From the NCBI RefSeq assembly GCF_013304445.1, contig NZ_JAAITA010000024.1, forward strand, positions 1 through 37,045: a DNA stretch of 37,045 nucleotides, in the 5' to 3' direction. How positions within the stretch are numbered: position 1 is the first letter of the stretch; each line of letters begins with the position of its first letter. Shown here piece by piece: positions 15,476 to 25,704 of the stretch. The DNA comes from Blautia hansenii. GTDB lineage: Bacteria; Bacillota; Clostridia; Lachnospirales; Lachnospiraceae. The notes under the pieces were generated by a model. The model was given only the letters and a program-made list of their open reading frames with translations, was not told the DNA's origin and searched no databases. A program made the position numbers and the translations under genes.

Positions 15476-15509
15476 AGAGAATGAACATCCGTGTCATTCT
15501 CTTTTTTTA
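15476..15509 (+). terminator. Second terminator in the ligA leader
   Basis: AGAGAATGA (15476-15484) pairs with TCATTCTCT (15494-15502) and seven T follow. A small GCAG-GAAA-CTGC hairpin lies just before it. Two intrinsic terminators in a row before an open gene point to attenuation or antitermination. Confidence 0.75.
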
Positions 15510-15553
15510 TGCCTGAACGCAAAGAAAGGAGGAAGAAAAACCGGAACAAATAA

Positions 15554-17608
<2,055 letters not shown>

Positions 17609-17618
17609 GGAGAAATCT

Positions 17619-18035
17619 ATGAGTATCATTACATCCGTTTTTCATATCTATGGATTTCTTATTACAGAAGAGGCTGCTAATCTTATCCTTCGATATACAG
17701 AGGAAGTTTTTCCTGATTTATACAAAGAGTTCTCTGATCCAGAATCACTCTTAGCCTTTCAGGAATATCTTTGTGAGAAACTTGATGGCTGTCGTTATGG
17801 CACTGCTGAGTCTATGACGGTATGGAGGATCAAAGATCAGGAAGAACTGGACTTAAATCCAGGAGAAGAATTTTATATCATTGAACTTAAAAATTCTTCC
17901 CACTTATTTTCACAGGCGTATTCTTCTTATACGGAAGTTATCCAAGAAATTCAAGAAACGTTTGGTGAATTACTTCCTCCCGATTTTCCATTAGATGATT
18001 TTCTTGTGGAAATCATGGGCGAAGTTTGGGGATAG
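17619..18035 (+). CDS. Unrecognised protein downstream of ligA (138 aa)
   Basis: It is a small acidic soluble protein with no motif I can name. It begins MSIITSVFHIYGFLITEEAA and holds a YIIEL strand near the middle. The start is ATG 17619, 5 bp after AAGGAGA. An upstream in-frame extension from 17601 would overlap ligA and ignores this site. It is cotranscribed with ligA (stop at 17608) and closed by a hairpin. It may support ligase or plasmid maintenance, but nothing in the sequence says so. Confidence 0.65.
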   Translation: MSIITSVFHIYGFLITEEAANLILRYTEEVFPDLYKEFSDPESLLAFQEYLCEKLDGCRYGTAESMTVWRIKDQEELDLNPGEEFYIIELKNSSHLFSQAYSSYTEVIQEIQETFGELLPPDFPLDDFLVEIMGEVWG

Positions 18036-18060
18036 TGAAATGGGGTGACGCCCCATTTCA
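18036..18060 (+). terminator. Hairpin after the ligA operon
   Basis: TGAAATGGGG (18036-18045) pairs with CCCCATTTCA (18051-18060). The T-tract is weak (ACATCTTTT). Confidence 0.7.
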
Positions 18061-18099
18061 AACATCTTTTGCAACTTTACATTTATAGTTATTTTACCG

Positions 18100-18128
18100 T
18101 TGGAAAGCACCTTCTTTTTTGATATAAT
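18100..18128 (+). promoter_or_regulatory. Promoter of the DUF3990/DUF3791 genes
   Basis: TTGGAA (18100-18105), a 17-bp spacer and TATAAT (18123-18128), with GGAGGG and ATG 18154 downstream. It gives this pair its own transcript. Confidence 0.75.
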
Positions 18129-18153
18129 GAAAGCAAATGGAGGGATAACGTAT

Positions 18154-18840
18154 ATGAGTATTCAATCAGATATAGAGATGCTATCAATTGAAGCACTGGA
18201 ATATTATGCTAAAAAGCACCAAATATCAGAAGACGATGCCTTTAATATTTTCTACAAACATCAAGTATTTGAAAAAATACTGGTACAACACGAAACGTTG
18301 CACCAATTAGATATTCATGATACTTTTCAATACGTAGAAGATATTATAGAAGAAGATACGCCCACGCTTGTTCTTTTCCATGGCTCCAATATTGCATTTG
18401 ATAAAATCGATTTGAACAAATCACATAACCGTCGTGATTTTGGTCGTGGATTTTATTGCACAGTTCTCGAACAGCAGGCAAATGAATGGGCGAACCGCCT
18501 GTACTTGCGTACTCATACTGGCGGCAAATATGTGTATCGGTATATCTTCCAGCAATCCGAGGAACTAAAAATCAAACATTTTGCCACCTTGGACAAGGAA
18601 TGGTTGGAGTTTGTCAAACTCAACCGTACTGTCGGCGATATCCAGCATCACTATGATGTTGTAATTGGGCCTGTTGCGGATGATAATACCATGGAAACTG
18701 TACAACTTTATTTGTCCGGTATCTTGAGCGTGGATGAAGCGGTTACAAGGCTTCGGTATAATAAGGTTAATAATCAGGTTTCCTTTCACACCCCACTTGC
18801 TCTTGAACATCTGGTATTGGAATCTCGAAAGGATGTGTAA
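18154..18840 (+). CDS. DUF3990 protein, predicted ADP-ribosyltransferase-like (228 aa)
   Basis: The C-terminal 155 residues match DUF3990: LVLFHGSNIAFDKIDL, RRDFGRGFYCT, WANRLYLRT, VYRYIF, WLEFVKLNR and YDVVIGPVADD. The H-G and RGFY motifs recall the NAD-binding core of the ADP-ribosyltransferase fold. The N-terminal 65 residues (IEALEYYAKKHQISEDDAFNIFYKH) resemble the DUF3791 family, of which a separate copy follows. ATG 18154 follows GGAGGG; an upstream TTG is the -35 box, not a start. Together with the next gene it looks like a toxin-antitoxin-type pair. Target is unknown and activity is inferred from the fold family. Confidence 0.75.
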   Translation: MSIQSDIEMLSIEALEYYAKKHQISEDDAFNIFYKHQVFEKILVQHETLHQLDIHDTFQYVEDIIEEDTPTLVLFHGSNIAFDKIDLNKSHNRRDFGRGFYCTVLEQQANEWANRLYLRTHTGGKYVYRYIFQQSEELKIKHFATLDKEWLEFVKLNRTVGDIQHHYDVVIGPVADDNTMETVQLYLSGILSVDEAVTRLRYNKVNNQVSFHTPLALEHLVLESRKDV

Positions 18841-18843
18841 AAC

Positions 18844-19089
18844 ATGGAAGGTAAATATTTTTTTAACGGAAAAGATATTTCAATGAATCTGTATATTCAG
18901 ATCCGGGATGTTATCGATATTATTATGGAAAAGAGTAATCTTTCCTTTCCGGATGCCATGGGCAAATTTTATCATTCAAAAACTTACAAGGCCCTACAAA
19001 ATACAGAAAATACTCTTTGGGCGGAATCTGCCGGCTATATTGCAGACCGCTATTACGAAGAACAAGAAGAAGCACAAATAAACAAATAA
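18844..19089 (+). CDS. DUF3791-family small protein, possible antitoxin partner (81 aa)
   Basis: The sequence IRDVIDIIMEKSNLSFPDAMGKFYHSKTYKALQNTENTLWAES followed by YIADRYYEEQ is typical of DUF3791, a short helical family regularly encoded next to DUF3990. It starts 3 bp after the DUF3990 stop. A terminator follows. The small acidic product and tight coupling suit an antitoxin or adaptor; this is inference from arrangement. Confidence 0.75.
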   Translation: MEGKYFFNGKDISMNLYIQIRDVIDIIMEKSNLSFPDAMGKFYHSKTYKALQNTENTLWAESAGYIADRYYEEQEEAQINK

Positions 19090-19111
19090 CAAACAAAAAA
19101 ATATGTTTAAG

Positions 19112-19144
19112 AAGGAACTGCTTACCATAAGCGGTTCCTTTTTT
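19112..19144 (+). terminator. Terminator after the DUF3791 gene
   Basis: AAGGAAC...GCTTA pairs with AAGC...GTTCCTT around CCAT, followed by TTTT. The NADAR gene starts 22 bp later. Confidence 0.8.
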
Positions 19145-19165
19145 GTATAAGAAAGAAGGGATTAC

Positions 19166-19627
19166 ATGTATATTAATACCTATTCGAATCATTACCAGCA
19201 AACAATTGACCACTTTCATGGAGCATACGCTTTTCTTAGTAACTTCTATCCTTCCCGGATATATTACCGGGGCTACTGGTATGCAAATAATGAGGCTGCT
19301 TTCCAGGCACAAAAGACCATTTCCCCTAAAGAACAGCTTCAATTTACCAAATTAAGGAATCCAAAAGATGCAAAAAAACTGGGAAGAGAAGTGCAGCTCC
19401 GTTCAGACTGGGAAAGTGTAAAGCTTATGTACATGTATGAAATTTGTATGTGCAAATTCATGCAGAATCCTACCCTATGTAAAGCATTACTTGCTACTGG
19501 GAATTGTCACCTTGTTGAAGGAAACAACTGGGGAGATTACTTTTGGGGTTCTGTAAATGGTCATGGCGAAAATCATCTGGGCAAAATTCTTATGGATATA
19601 CGTGCAAAGCTTCAATTTGAATGTTAA
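19166..19627 (+). CDS. NADAR-domain protein, YbiA-like (153 aa)
   Basis: Family motifs are clear: AYAFLSNFYPSRI near the start, ANNEAAFQAQK in the middle, and NNWGDYFWGSVNGHGENHLG followed by KILMDIR at the end. The length is that of a single NADAR domain. NADAR proteins act on ADP-ribose compounds: some split riboflavin intermediates, and others have been reported to remove ADP-ribose from guanine in DNA and to serve as antitoxin to DarT-type toxins. Its position directly after a predicted ADP-ribosyltransferase-like gene suggests such a reversal role. GAAGAAGGG lies before the ATG. Confidence 0.85.
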   Translation: MYINTYSNHYQQTIDHFHGAYAFLSNFYPSRIYYRGYWYANNEAAFQAQKTISPKEQLQFTKLRNPKDAKKLGREVQLRSDWESVKLMYMYEICMCKFMQNPTLCKALLATGNCHLVEGNNWGDYFWGSVNGHGENHLGKILMDIRAKLQFEC

Positions 19628-19713
19628 AACATAATTTATCCAATTTTGCACTGTATGAACTGCAAATATTTTGCTATAATGAAAGATAGATTTTAAAGAA
19701 AGGATTTGTGCTT

Positions 19714-21072
19714 ATGTATCTGAAGCGTTTTGTCTATGACCGTCTTCTGGATTGGAAAAATGAAGGAGGTCATAGTACCCTGGAAGTCGGTGGAGCCCGT
19801 CAGGTTGGAAAAACCTACCTGATACAGAAATTCGCTGACGAAAACTACAAACACAAAATTTATATTAACCTGTTTGAATTAAGCGGCAAACAGTTTATGG
19901 AATGTTATAAACAGGCAACCGACTGGACACCTGGAACAAAACGGCGGGAGCATCCTCTCCACGATGCCTTCCAGTTATATGAACCGGACTTTATTGATTC
20001 TGAAGATACCGTCATCATTATTGACGAAATCCAGGAGTCTTCCGAAATTTATAACCGTATCCGGGAGTTTACACGTCACTTTAAAGCCCATTTCATCATC
20101 ACAGGAAGCTACCTTGGACGGATTTATGATCCAGAATTCCGTTATTCCAGCGGCGATGTCACCAAACTCACCATCTATACGCTTTCTTTTGAGGAGTTTT
20201 TGATGGCCTATGATCAGAATCTGTATGGCGATTACAAAAAAATATCTCTTGTTTCCTCTGAAGCAGAAGTCTATAATCGCTTAAAGGAAACCTATGAGCT
20301 GTACTGCCAGATTGGTGGCTATCCCAAAGTGGTCGAAAACTATCTGGAAAACCGGAACATCGTAAAAGCTCAAGGCGAACTCGTAAAAATCATTGATACC
20401 TTTACCAATGAATCCATTCGCTATTTTACGGATATTTTGTATACCAAAGTGTTTACCCATATTTTCTTTTCCATCTGCCGTATTTTAAATCGTGAAAAGA
20501 AAGGATTTTCAGAAGACAGCATCAGTGAAGAATTGCAAAAACTGGTAACCAAAGACTACTCCAGCAATATTTCAAAGGCTACCTGCAACCGTGCCATTAG
20601 CTGGCTGTACTTTTCTGGAATCATTGGATTCTGTGCAAAAATAACAGAAATGGACATTCTGGATTTTAAGTCTGCAAGCCGCTGCTACTTCATGGATATG
20701 GGGCTGGCAAATTATTATCTGACACGTACCGGTACCGATTCCCGTGTACTTGCAGGCACATTAAATGAAAATTATGTCTATATCAACCTGAAGAAACGCC
20801 AGGATTTTCCACCGGAAATTTCCTTTGAAACCCCAGCTTTTGCTACTTACCGAGGCGGAGAAATTGATTTTTTGGCACAAAGCCTATCTTCTTCCACCCG
20901 ATATTTAATAGAAGTAAAAGCCGGAAAAGGGACTGCTTCCACTGCCCAGAAAGCTCTGGCTCAGGGAAAAGCAGATAAGCTTCTTTATTTAAAAGGGGCA
21001 ACCAAAGGAGGAATAGACGGAAAAACAGAAACACTGCCTATTTATTTATTGGAACAATACAAGTTTAATTAA
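19714..21072 (+). CDS. AAA ATPase with DUF4143 domain (452 aa)
   Basis: Walker A is in GGARQVGKTYL (about residues 27-37), Walker B in TVIIIDEIQES, and a sensor in FIITGSYLG. The C-terminal DUF4143 region carries EIDFLAQ and YLIEVKAGKG, which look like the D and E-x-K of a PD-(D/E)XK nuclease fold. Such proteins are common in gut Firmicutes and archaea; their role is not settled, with defence or DNA repair suspected. ATG 19714 is chosen, 10 bp after AAAGAAAGGA; an in-frame GTG at 19708 is possible. A TATAAT at 19675-19680 without a clear -35 may be its promoter. Confidence 0.85.
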   Translation: MYLKRFVYDRLLDWKNEGGHSTLEVGGARQVGKTYLIQKFADENYKHKIYINLFELSGKQFMECYKQATDWTPGTKRREHPLHDAFQLYEPDFIDSEDTVIIIDEIQESSEIYNRIREFTRHFKAHFIITGSYLGRIYDPEFRYSSGDVTKLTIYTLSFEEFLMAYDQNLYGDYKKISLVSSEAEVYNRLKETYELYCQIGGYPKVVENYLENRNIVKAQGELVKIIDTFTNESIRYFTDILYTKVFTHIFFSICRILNREKKGFSEDSISEELQKLVTKDYSSNISKATCNRAISWLYFSGIIGFCAKITEMDILDFKSASRCYFMDMGLANYYLTRTGTDSRVLAGTLNENYVYINLKKRQDFPPEISFETPAFATYRGGEIDFLAQSLSSSTRYLIEVKAGKGTASTAQKALAQGKADKLLYLKGATKGGIDGKTETLPIYLLEQYKFN

Positions 21073-21083
21073 ATTTATGTTTA

Positions 21084-21118
21084 CGAAGAGACTACTTGCG
21101 AGTGGTCTCTTTTTATTT
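21084..21118 (+). terminator. Terminator after the DUF4143 ATPase
   Basis: AGAGAC and GTCTCT form a stem around the Gly-codon-rich loop TACTTGCGAGTG, followed by TTTTTAT. Confidence 0.75.
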
Positions 21119-21172
21119 AGAAGGATCACGAAAAACACAGCACTGAATTAGTGAAAATTTATGAATTTATGA

Positions 21173-21246
21173 GAATTGGCATAGATGTGATGTTACGGAA
21201 AAGGGGTATGGATTTATTCTATTCCCTCTTTTGTCAATGCCAATTC
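21173..21246 (+). promoter_or_regulatory. Structured leader before the LPD11 gene
   Basis: GAATTGGCAT (21173-21182) pairs exactly with ATGCCAATTC (21237-21246). Inside, AAGGGG and a CCCTCTT stretch can form a second stem. The structure ends about 20 bp before the ATG, next to the ribosome binding site AAAGGAAG, so it could modulate translation. Confidence 0.45.
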
Positions 21247-21268
21247 CCATCAAGAAAGGAAGAATTAC

Positions 21269-22015
21269 ATGAACAATACAACAACTGAATTACAATGGGG
21301 AGATGTCATCTTCAAACCTGGACAACGTGTGCGGACAACCGATGCCAGCGATTATGCAGGATTGGATGGTGTTATTTTGGAAATTCATACCGGCGAAGAT
21401 AAAGAAACCGACAATCTGACTCCTGATATTCACTGTTGCTTTGATTTTCCTGAGTCTGAAGCAGACATTCGGAAACTAGAGGAACGCTTTTCTTCTCTTT
21501 ACAATATGCCAAAAAAACTGGATGATCTTGCTTTGGATGAAGTGATTATGTCCCCGGATGAACTGATTTCTATTCCAGAAGAACCCTCTCGTCTTCTTCA
21601 TTATATTGGTACAGACGAATGGGCTCGCCCGGTATACCAGGATCAATATGGGAAGTTGTGGAAAGATGTAGAACTTGGTGACTTTGAAATTCCTCATCTG
21701 CACTCTGCAGTCGGAAATGAATTTGATGGAGAACCGGATATGCCTATCCGGAAACCATTTAGAATTTTAACAGATAAACCGAAAAATCCTTATGAATTTC
21801 AGTACATGATGCTTAGTCGTTTACAAAGCGACTGTGAGTATTACTTGAATTACGGAAACCGTTGTACTGGACATCTGTACTATCACAATGAAAGCAAACA
21901 AATTGCCGCCATGAAAAAACTCTGGAATGAATTTCCGGATGATGGGAAACCAGAATGGTTGACATGGAAACAAATCCTAGAATACGAAAAAGCAATGTGT
22001 TCAGACACAAAATAA
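21269..22015 (+). CDS. LPD11-domain protein (248 aa)
   Basis: The last 75 or so residues match the LPD11 domain (large polyvalent-protein-associated domain 11): EFQYMMLSRLQSDCEYYLNYG, QIAAMKKLWNEFP and KPEWLTWKQILEYEKAM. These domains occur in large polyvalent proteins of phages and conjugative elements. The N-terminal part (WGDVIFKPGQRVRTTDASDY) looks like a small beta-barrel, and the middle is acidic. ATG 21269 follows AAAGGAAG. It supports the mobile-element origin of the module; exact role unknown. Confidence 0.75.
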   Translation: MNNTTTELQWGDVIFKPGQRVRTTDASDYAGLDGVILEIHTGEDKETDNLTPDIHCCFDFPESEADIRKLEERFSSLYNMPKKLDDLALDEVIMSPDELISIPEEPSRLLHYIGTDEWARPVYQDQYGKLWKDVELGDFEIPHLHSAVGNEFDGEPDMPIRKPFRILTDKPKNPYEFQYMMLSRLQSDCEYYLNYGNRCTGHLYYHNESKQIAAMKKLWNEFPDDGKPEWLTWKQILEYEKAMCSDTK

Positions 22016-22055
22016 TAGAACCGCCATAAAAATATTTTTTTTAAGGAGAATGATT

Positions 22056-22781
22056 ATGAATTCAATAAAAGAACTAAAAGAACAATTAGGATATGAAGAA
22101 ATCGGTCTCGATGATACATTTACATTTCACTGTACCCAATGCGGAAAGTGCTGCATTCACCGGGAGGATATTCTCTTATCCCCGAAAGATCTGTTTAACA
22201 TAGCAAAAAAATTTCAAATTACACCAGCGGAAGCCTTGGAACAATATTGTGAAACTTATATTGGATGTAACTCCCGTTTCCCGATAGTCCGCCTGAGACC
22301 ACAAGGAAGTGTCAAACGCTGCCCTTTATTAAAGGATCAGAAATGTTTGGTTCATGATGTAAAACCGACTGTCTGTGCCATGTTTCCGATTGGTCGGTAT
22401 CTTACCCTTTCTGCGGATGATAGTTTTCCGAAAAATCCAGAAGAACTGTCTGTTGGATATATCTTTAATAATCCTGAGTGCGGAGACGGAATCGAAACAC
22501 ATACCGTCCGGGAATGGTTTCGTAGTTTTAACATTCCACTAAAAGATGACTATTTCTTTACATGGACAAGAACACAGGCAACACTCTGCAAACATCTACA
22601 ATTTCTGGAAGAACACATATCAGAAAAGACCATGATTTCAATATGGAATGCTACTTTGATAACTCTGTATCTGAACTATGATATTACAGAAGATTTTCAA
22701 ACGCAATTTCAGCAAAATTCAGATGCAATCCTATCCTTAATTGAAACACTAGGAACTGTTGACATTCCTAAGAAATCATAA
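22056..22781 (+). CDS. YkgJ-family cysteine-cluster protein (241 aa)
   Basis: An N-terminal CTQCGKCC motif (about residues 26-33) and a second group CPLLKDQKCLVHDVKPTVC define the YkgJ/FliB-like Cys-cluster family (zinc or iron-sulfur binding). The remaining C-terminal half has no known domain. ATG 22056 is chosen, 7 bp after AAGGAG; an ATG 6 bp upstream is too close. It is the last plus-strand gene of the module. A hairpin (GAGCCG with CGGCTC, near 22799-22822) followed by TTTTTC ends it. Confidence 0.8.
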   Translation: MNSIKELKEQLGYEEIGLDDTFTFHCTQCGKCCIHREDILLSPKDLFNIAKKFQITPAEALEQYCETYIGCNSRFPIVRLRPQGSVKRCPLLKDQKCLVHDVKPTVCAMFPIGRYLTLSADDSFPKNPEELSVGYIFNNPECGDGIETHTVREWFRSFNIPLKDDYFFTWTRTQATLCKHLQFLEEHISEKTMISIWNATLITLYLNYDITEDFQTQFQQNSDAILSLIETLGTVDIPKKS

Positions 22782-22831
22782 ACAACTATAAATACTTTGA
22801 GCCGACCAGTTTTGGACGGCTCTTTTTCATA

Positions 22832-23464
22832 TCACTTTACATTCTGGCAGCTCTTTTGTTTCCTGTTCTTATCACACGCAATCCATTCATCCAAAGTAAG
22901 CGGCTGATAATTTGAATACATACAAAAACAGTTAATCATATTACATGGAATATGCTGTGTTTCCCCCTGTGTATTCAGAAATGTTGTTTCAGATGTGATT
23001 CCTTGAAATCTTTCCAGCAATCTCTGATCCTGCGTATCGTGTACATGTCCATACAACATATAGGTTTTTGGGTTTCCTTCTGCATTCAATTTATACTGTC
23101 CGTTATAACACATAATAGGATAATGACAAAGTATCACTTTTCTCTTATTATCGCTAAGTTCCTCATACATTTTAATCCACTCAAAGCGTGAACTGTCGAA
23201 GTTTGGATCCTTGACATAGTGGTCATGGTTTCCCTGTATCAGATATAGACGTCCGTTCAATTTCTGAAGCAACTGGTTTGTTTCTTCAGATTTCCCCCAT
23301 GATAAATCCCCTAAGATAACAACTTCATCCCTATTACGCACTTTACTATTCCACTGTTTCAGCATATAATCATTCATTGCATTTACATTTGCAAATCCAC
23401 GTTTATCCATTTTTGTATTCAAATTTTCATGAAAGAAATGTAAATCTGCAATATAATATCTCAT
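22832..23464 (-). CDS. Calcineurin-like metallophosphoesterase (210 aa)
   Basis: The metal-binding motifs are in order: ADLHF (D-x-H), GDLSWGK, GNHDHY, LCHYP and YGHVHDT. These are the conserved ligands of two-metal phosphoesterases. The start overlaps the end of the AbiEii-like gene region with only one base between them, so it is the third gene of the AbiE operon. It could act on nucleotides or RNA and may be an accessory of that system; no substrate can be told from sequence. Confidence 0.85.
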   Translation of the reverse strand: MRYYIADLHFFHENLNTKMDKRGFANVNAMNDYMLKQWNSKVRNRDEVVILGDLSWGKSEETNQLLQKLNGRLYLIQGNHDHYVKDPNFDSSRFEWIKMYEELSDNKRKVILCHYPIMCYNGQYKLNAEGNPKTYMLYGHVHDTQDQRLLERFQGITSETTFLNTQGETQHIPCNMINCFCMYSNYQPLTLDEWIACDKNRKQKSCQNVK

Positions 23465-23465
23465 T

Positions 23466-24686
23466 TTATATCATTCCCTCAATCTTGTTTAAATTATCAA
23501 TATTTACAACTGCCCAGAACACTCTTTTTAAATCTTTCCCTTTCAAAGTTGATGCCGGGATTACCGAATCTTTACCAAATTCCTGAATAAACTGATTTCT
23601 GAGTTTACGAATTTTTTGTCCTTTTTCTGGTCCCGATAAATGCTCCATACCTAATTTTTTTTCAATCTCTAATGCCTGTTTTACCTTATCCCAACCCATG
23701 CCTGAAATCATCAGTTCATACATCAAGCGAACCAGGGATGCTCCGCAGGCAACCGTTTTGGGATCATACTGCACTTTCCTGTTTAAATATAACGAATGAA
23801 AATCATTAATAAACTTTTTCAATTCTGCATCTTCACCGCTATCGGCTTGTTGATAACGCAAAAGCTGTTTCTCAACATCTTTTACGATATATTTAGGTTC
23901 ATAATCTCTTCCCTCCAGCGTGCTCCCCAGTGTAATCTTCCTTGTATTCCATTCTTGTTCTGCCCGTTTTAAATACTTTTCTTTCACAACAGAGCATTGC
24001 ATCTCGGATATACAGTTTCTGGACAACATCATAATATCATAGAACTGCTTCACCTGTTCATCCAGCCTTTCATTTTGTACGCCAATCGTATTACAACCTA
24101 ATGTGGTGAGCTTATCCGCAAATAAATAATTCAATGGAAGGATCTGATAGTTCCATGAACTGTTTACCGCAAATATGTTTTCTCCCGTTCTTCTTTCATA
24201 TTCCCATTTTTCTGGCTGGAGAATAAATTCTATTTTTAATTCCTGATAGGGAATACTCTCTCTCTCCATATTACGTTCTGCATTGGATAGTACAGAAGGA
24301 ACTTTCGTGTAATATGTATGTAATGGAAGATTTGTTTTCGGATTCTTAGGGCTATGTTTATGAAAGTAAAACAATTCGTCTTCTGTCCCCAAATATTCTT
24401 CGATTTTCCTCAATGTTTTCTTTATTTCCTCTTCTGTTCCAAAAAATAACATATCAATGTCTACACTTGTTCTTTGAGCATCCCTTGGCAGATAAAACTG
24501 CGTGGCTGCACCACCTTTCAATATTATTTTATCTCCTAGTATTTTCTGAATATGCAAGAATAATTCAAGATCCCATAAAAACAGTTCCATTCTCGCCATA
24601 TTTTTAAACCCAAATTCTTCCATTCTCTTCTGAAAGGTTTCTCTCTGAAATGCTTCCTCTTTATGAAATAACTTTTTGTAATCCAA
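23466..24686 (-). CDS. AbiEii-type nucleotidyltransferase toxin (406 aa)
   Basis: The nucleotidyltransferase core is visible as GGAATQFYLP followed by RTSVDIDMLFFG (G-G...D-x-D, about residues 58-80), as in the AbiEii/DUF1814 family. Known members are bacteriostatic toxins that modify tRNA ends. The length is rather longer than the family norm of about 300, with an extra helical C-terminus. The start is TTG (24686-24684) after GAAGGGAAG. It is three bases downstream of the AbiEi stop, typical for this pair. It functions with AbiEi as antitoxin and repressor. Confidence 0.85.
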   Translation of the reverse strand: MDYKKLFHKEEAFQRETFQKRMEEFGFKNMARMELFLWDLELFLHIQKILGDKIILKGGAATQFYLPRDAQRTSVDIDMLFFGTEEEIKKTLRKIEEYLGTEDELFYFHKHSPKNPKTNLPLHTYYTKVPSVLSNAERNMERESIPYQELKIEFILQPEKWEYERRTGENIFAVNSSWNYQILPLNYLFADKLTTLGCNTIGVQNERLDEQVKQFYDIMMLSRNCISEMQCSVVKEKYLKRAEQEWNTRKITLGSTLEGRDYEPKYIVKDVEKQLLRYQQADSGEDAELKKFINDFHSLYLNRKVQYDPKTVACGASLVRLMYELMISGMGWDKVKQALEIEKKLGMEHLSGPEKGQKIRKLRNQFIQEFGKDSVIPASTLKGKDLKRVFWAVVNIDNLNKIEGMI

Positions 24687-24689
24687 ATT

Positions 24690-25460
24690 TTATTCTTCCC
24701 TTCTAAGTATTTTTCCAAACTCTATTGCCGAATCTGTAATAAACCGATTTTCAACGATAAAGCGAATATCATATTGTATATTCCTTCTTGATGCTACTGT
24801 TATCAGCTTCTTTTTATCTATATTTCCCAATCTGCTGAGATTCTGATAAATTCTTACCAATTCTTGCAATGATAGTGGATATCCGTTTCTCGTTATTGCA
24901 AAATAAAGATCTGCAAAAGCCTTCTCTATACTTGCCAGACCTTCACTACTGTACTGAAAATCCTCCGTTGTGTATAAAATCACCTGCATATTATGGCTAC
25001 CTGAAAACATAGCATCTTCATACATTTTTTTCGTGTATTGTGGTTCTATCACCTCAAATTCTTCTGCTAATAAATTGTTATATATTTCCTCTTTTGCTGC
25101 TTTTTCAATAAATGCAATGACAGGATATTGTTCTGGTATGTGTAACATATATTTTGCCAAAATATCCAAACCGGATATATAATAATAAAATCCCAGTTCA
25201 TCCATGTAATTTTTCAATTTTTGGGCTGTTTCACATAAAATAATTCCCTGTCTGCCTTTCAAATCATTGAAGGAAAATACACCGTTTCGCACTCTCTTAA
25301 TGTAACCCGCCTCTACTAATTTAGAAAGATTCCAATATAAAGTAGACTTTTTTAACTCCGGGAAAAGGGGAATTACTTCATCTGTATAAAAGGTAGTTTG
25401 ATTCCCAAGATTTTGTTTGATTATCTCGTATTTTTTTTCTAATGCTGTTTTGCTATTCAT
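24690..25460 (-). CDS. AbiEi-type antitoxin/transcriptional repressor (256 aa)
   Basis: The N-terminal winged helix is clear (TDEVIPLFPELKKSTLYWNL, then SKLVEAGYIKRVRNGVFSF), followed by the AbiEi-like domain with YYISGLDILAKYMLH. Known AbiEi proteins repress their own operon by binding inverted repeats upstream. ATG 25460 follows GTAGGTG; the longer frame from 25499 is less likely. Two inverted repeats with a shared ACGCAAA core lie at 25504-25556 and 25593-25640, just upstream, and are good candidate operators. Confidence 0.8.
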   Translation of the reverse strand: MNSKTALEKKYEIIKQNLGNQTTFYTDEVIPLFPELKKSTLYWNLSKLVEAGYIKRVRNGVFSFNDLKGRQGIILCETAQKLKNYMDELGFYYYISGLDILAKYMLHIPEQYPVIAFIEKAAKEEIYNNLLAEEFEVIEPQYTKKMYEDAMFSGSHNMQVILYTTEDFQYSSEGLASIEKAFADLYFAITRNGYPLSLQELVRIYQNLSRLGNIDKKKLITVASRRNIQYDIRFIVENRFITDSAIEFGKILRREE

Positions 25461-25503
25461 ACTACACCTACTTTCTTTTCGTAGTATATCACATAGCACC
25501 TAT

Positions 25504-25556
25504 AAAAACAATAAAATAAACGCAAAGTTTATATTTGCGTTTATTTTATTGTTTTT
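25504..25556. promoter_or_regulatory. Perfect 23-bp inverted repeat upstream of the AbiE operon
   Basis: The arms 25504-25526 and 25534-25556 are exact reverse complements, separated by GTTTATA. Each contains the ATAAACGCAAA core. Likely the main AbiEi operator; in RNA it could also act as a terminator. Confidence 0.6.
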
Positions 25557-25592
25557 ATTTATAATTCAATCTATTTGCAAATATATTTGTAA

Positions 25593-25640
25593 TTTCAATA
25601 AAAAATACGCAAATACTATATTTGCGTATTTTTATTGAAA
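25593..25640. promoter_or_regulatory. Second inverted repeat with the same ACGCAAA core
   Basis: Arms 25593-25613 and 25621-25640 are reverse complements with one missing T. A smaller palindrome TATTTGCAAATA lies between this and the first repeat (25573-25584). A second AbiEi site is the likely reading. Confidence 0.55.
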
Positions 25641-25704
25641 CTCACTAGAACTGCAACAGCAGCTCATATAGCATCCTATAACGTTTTCCAATCCAGCCTA
25701 TTCT

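Noticed and set aside
25504-25640. CRISPR-like or insertion-sequence ends
   Set aside because: The repeats are two palindromes with a common core upstream of AbiEi, without spacers or a transposase; operator sites fit better.
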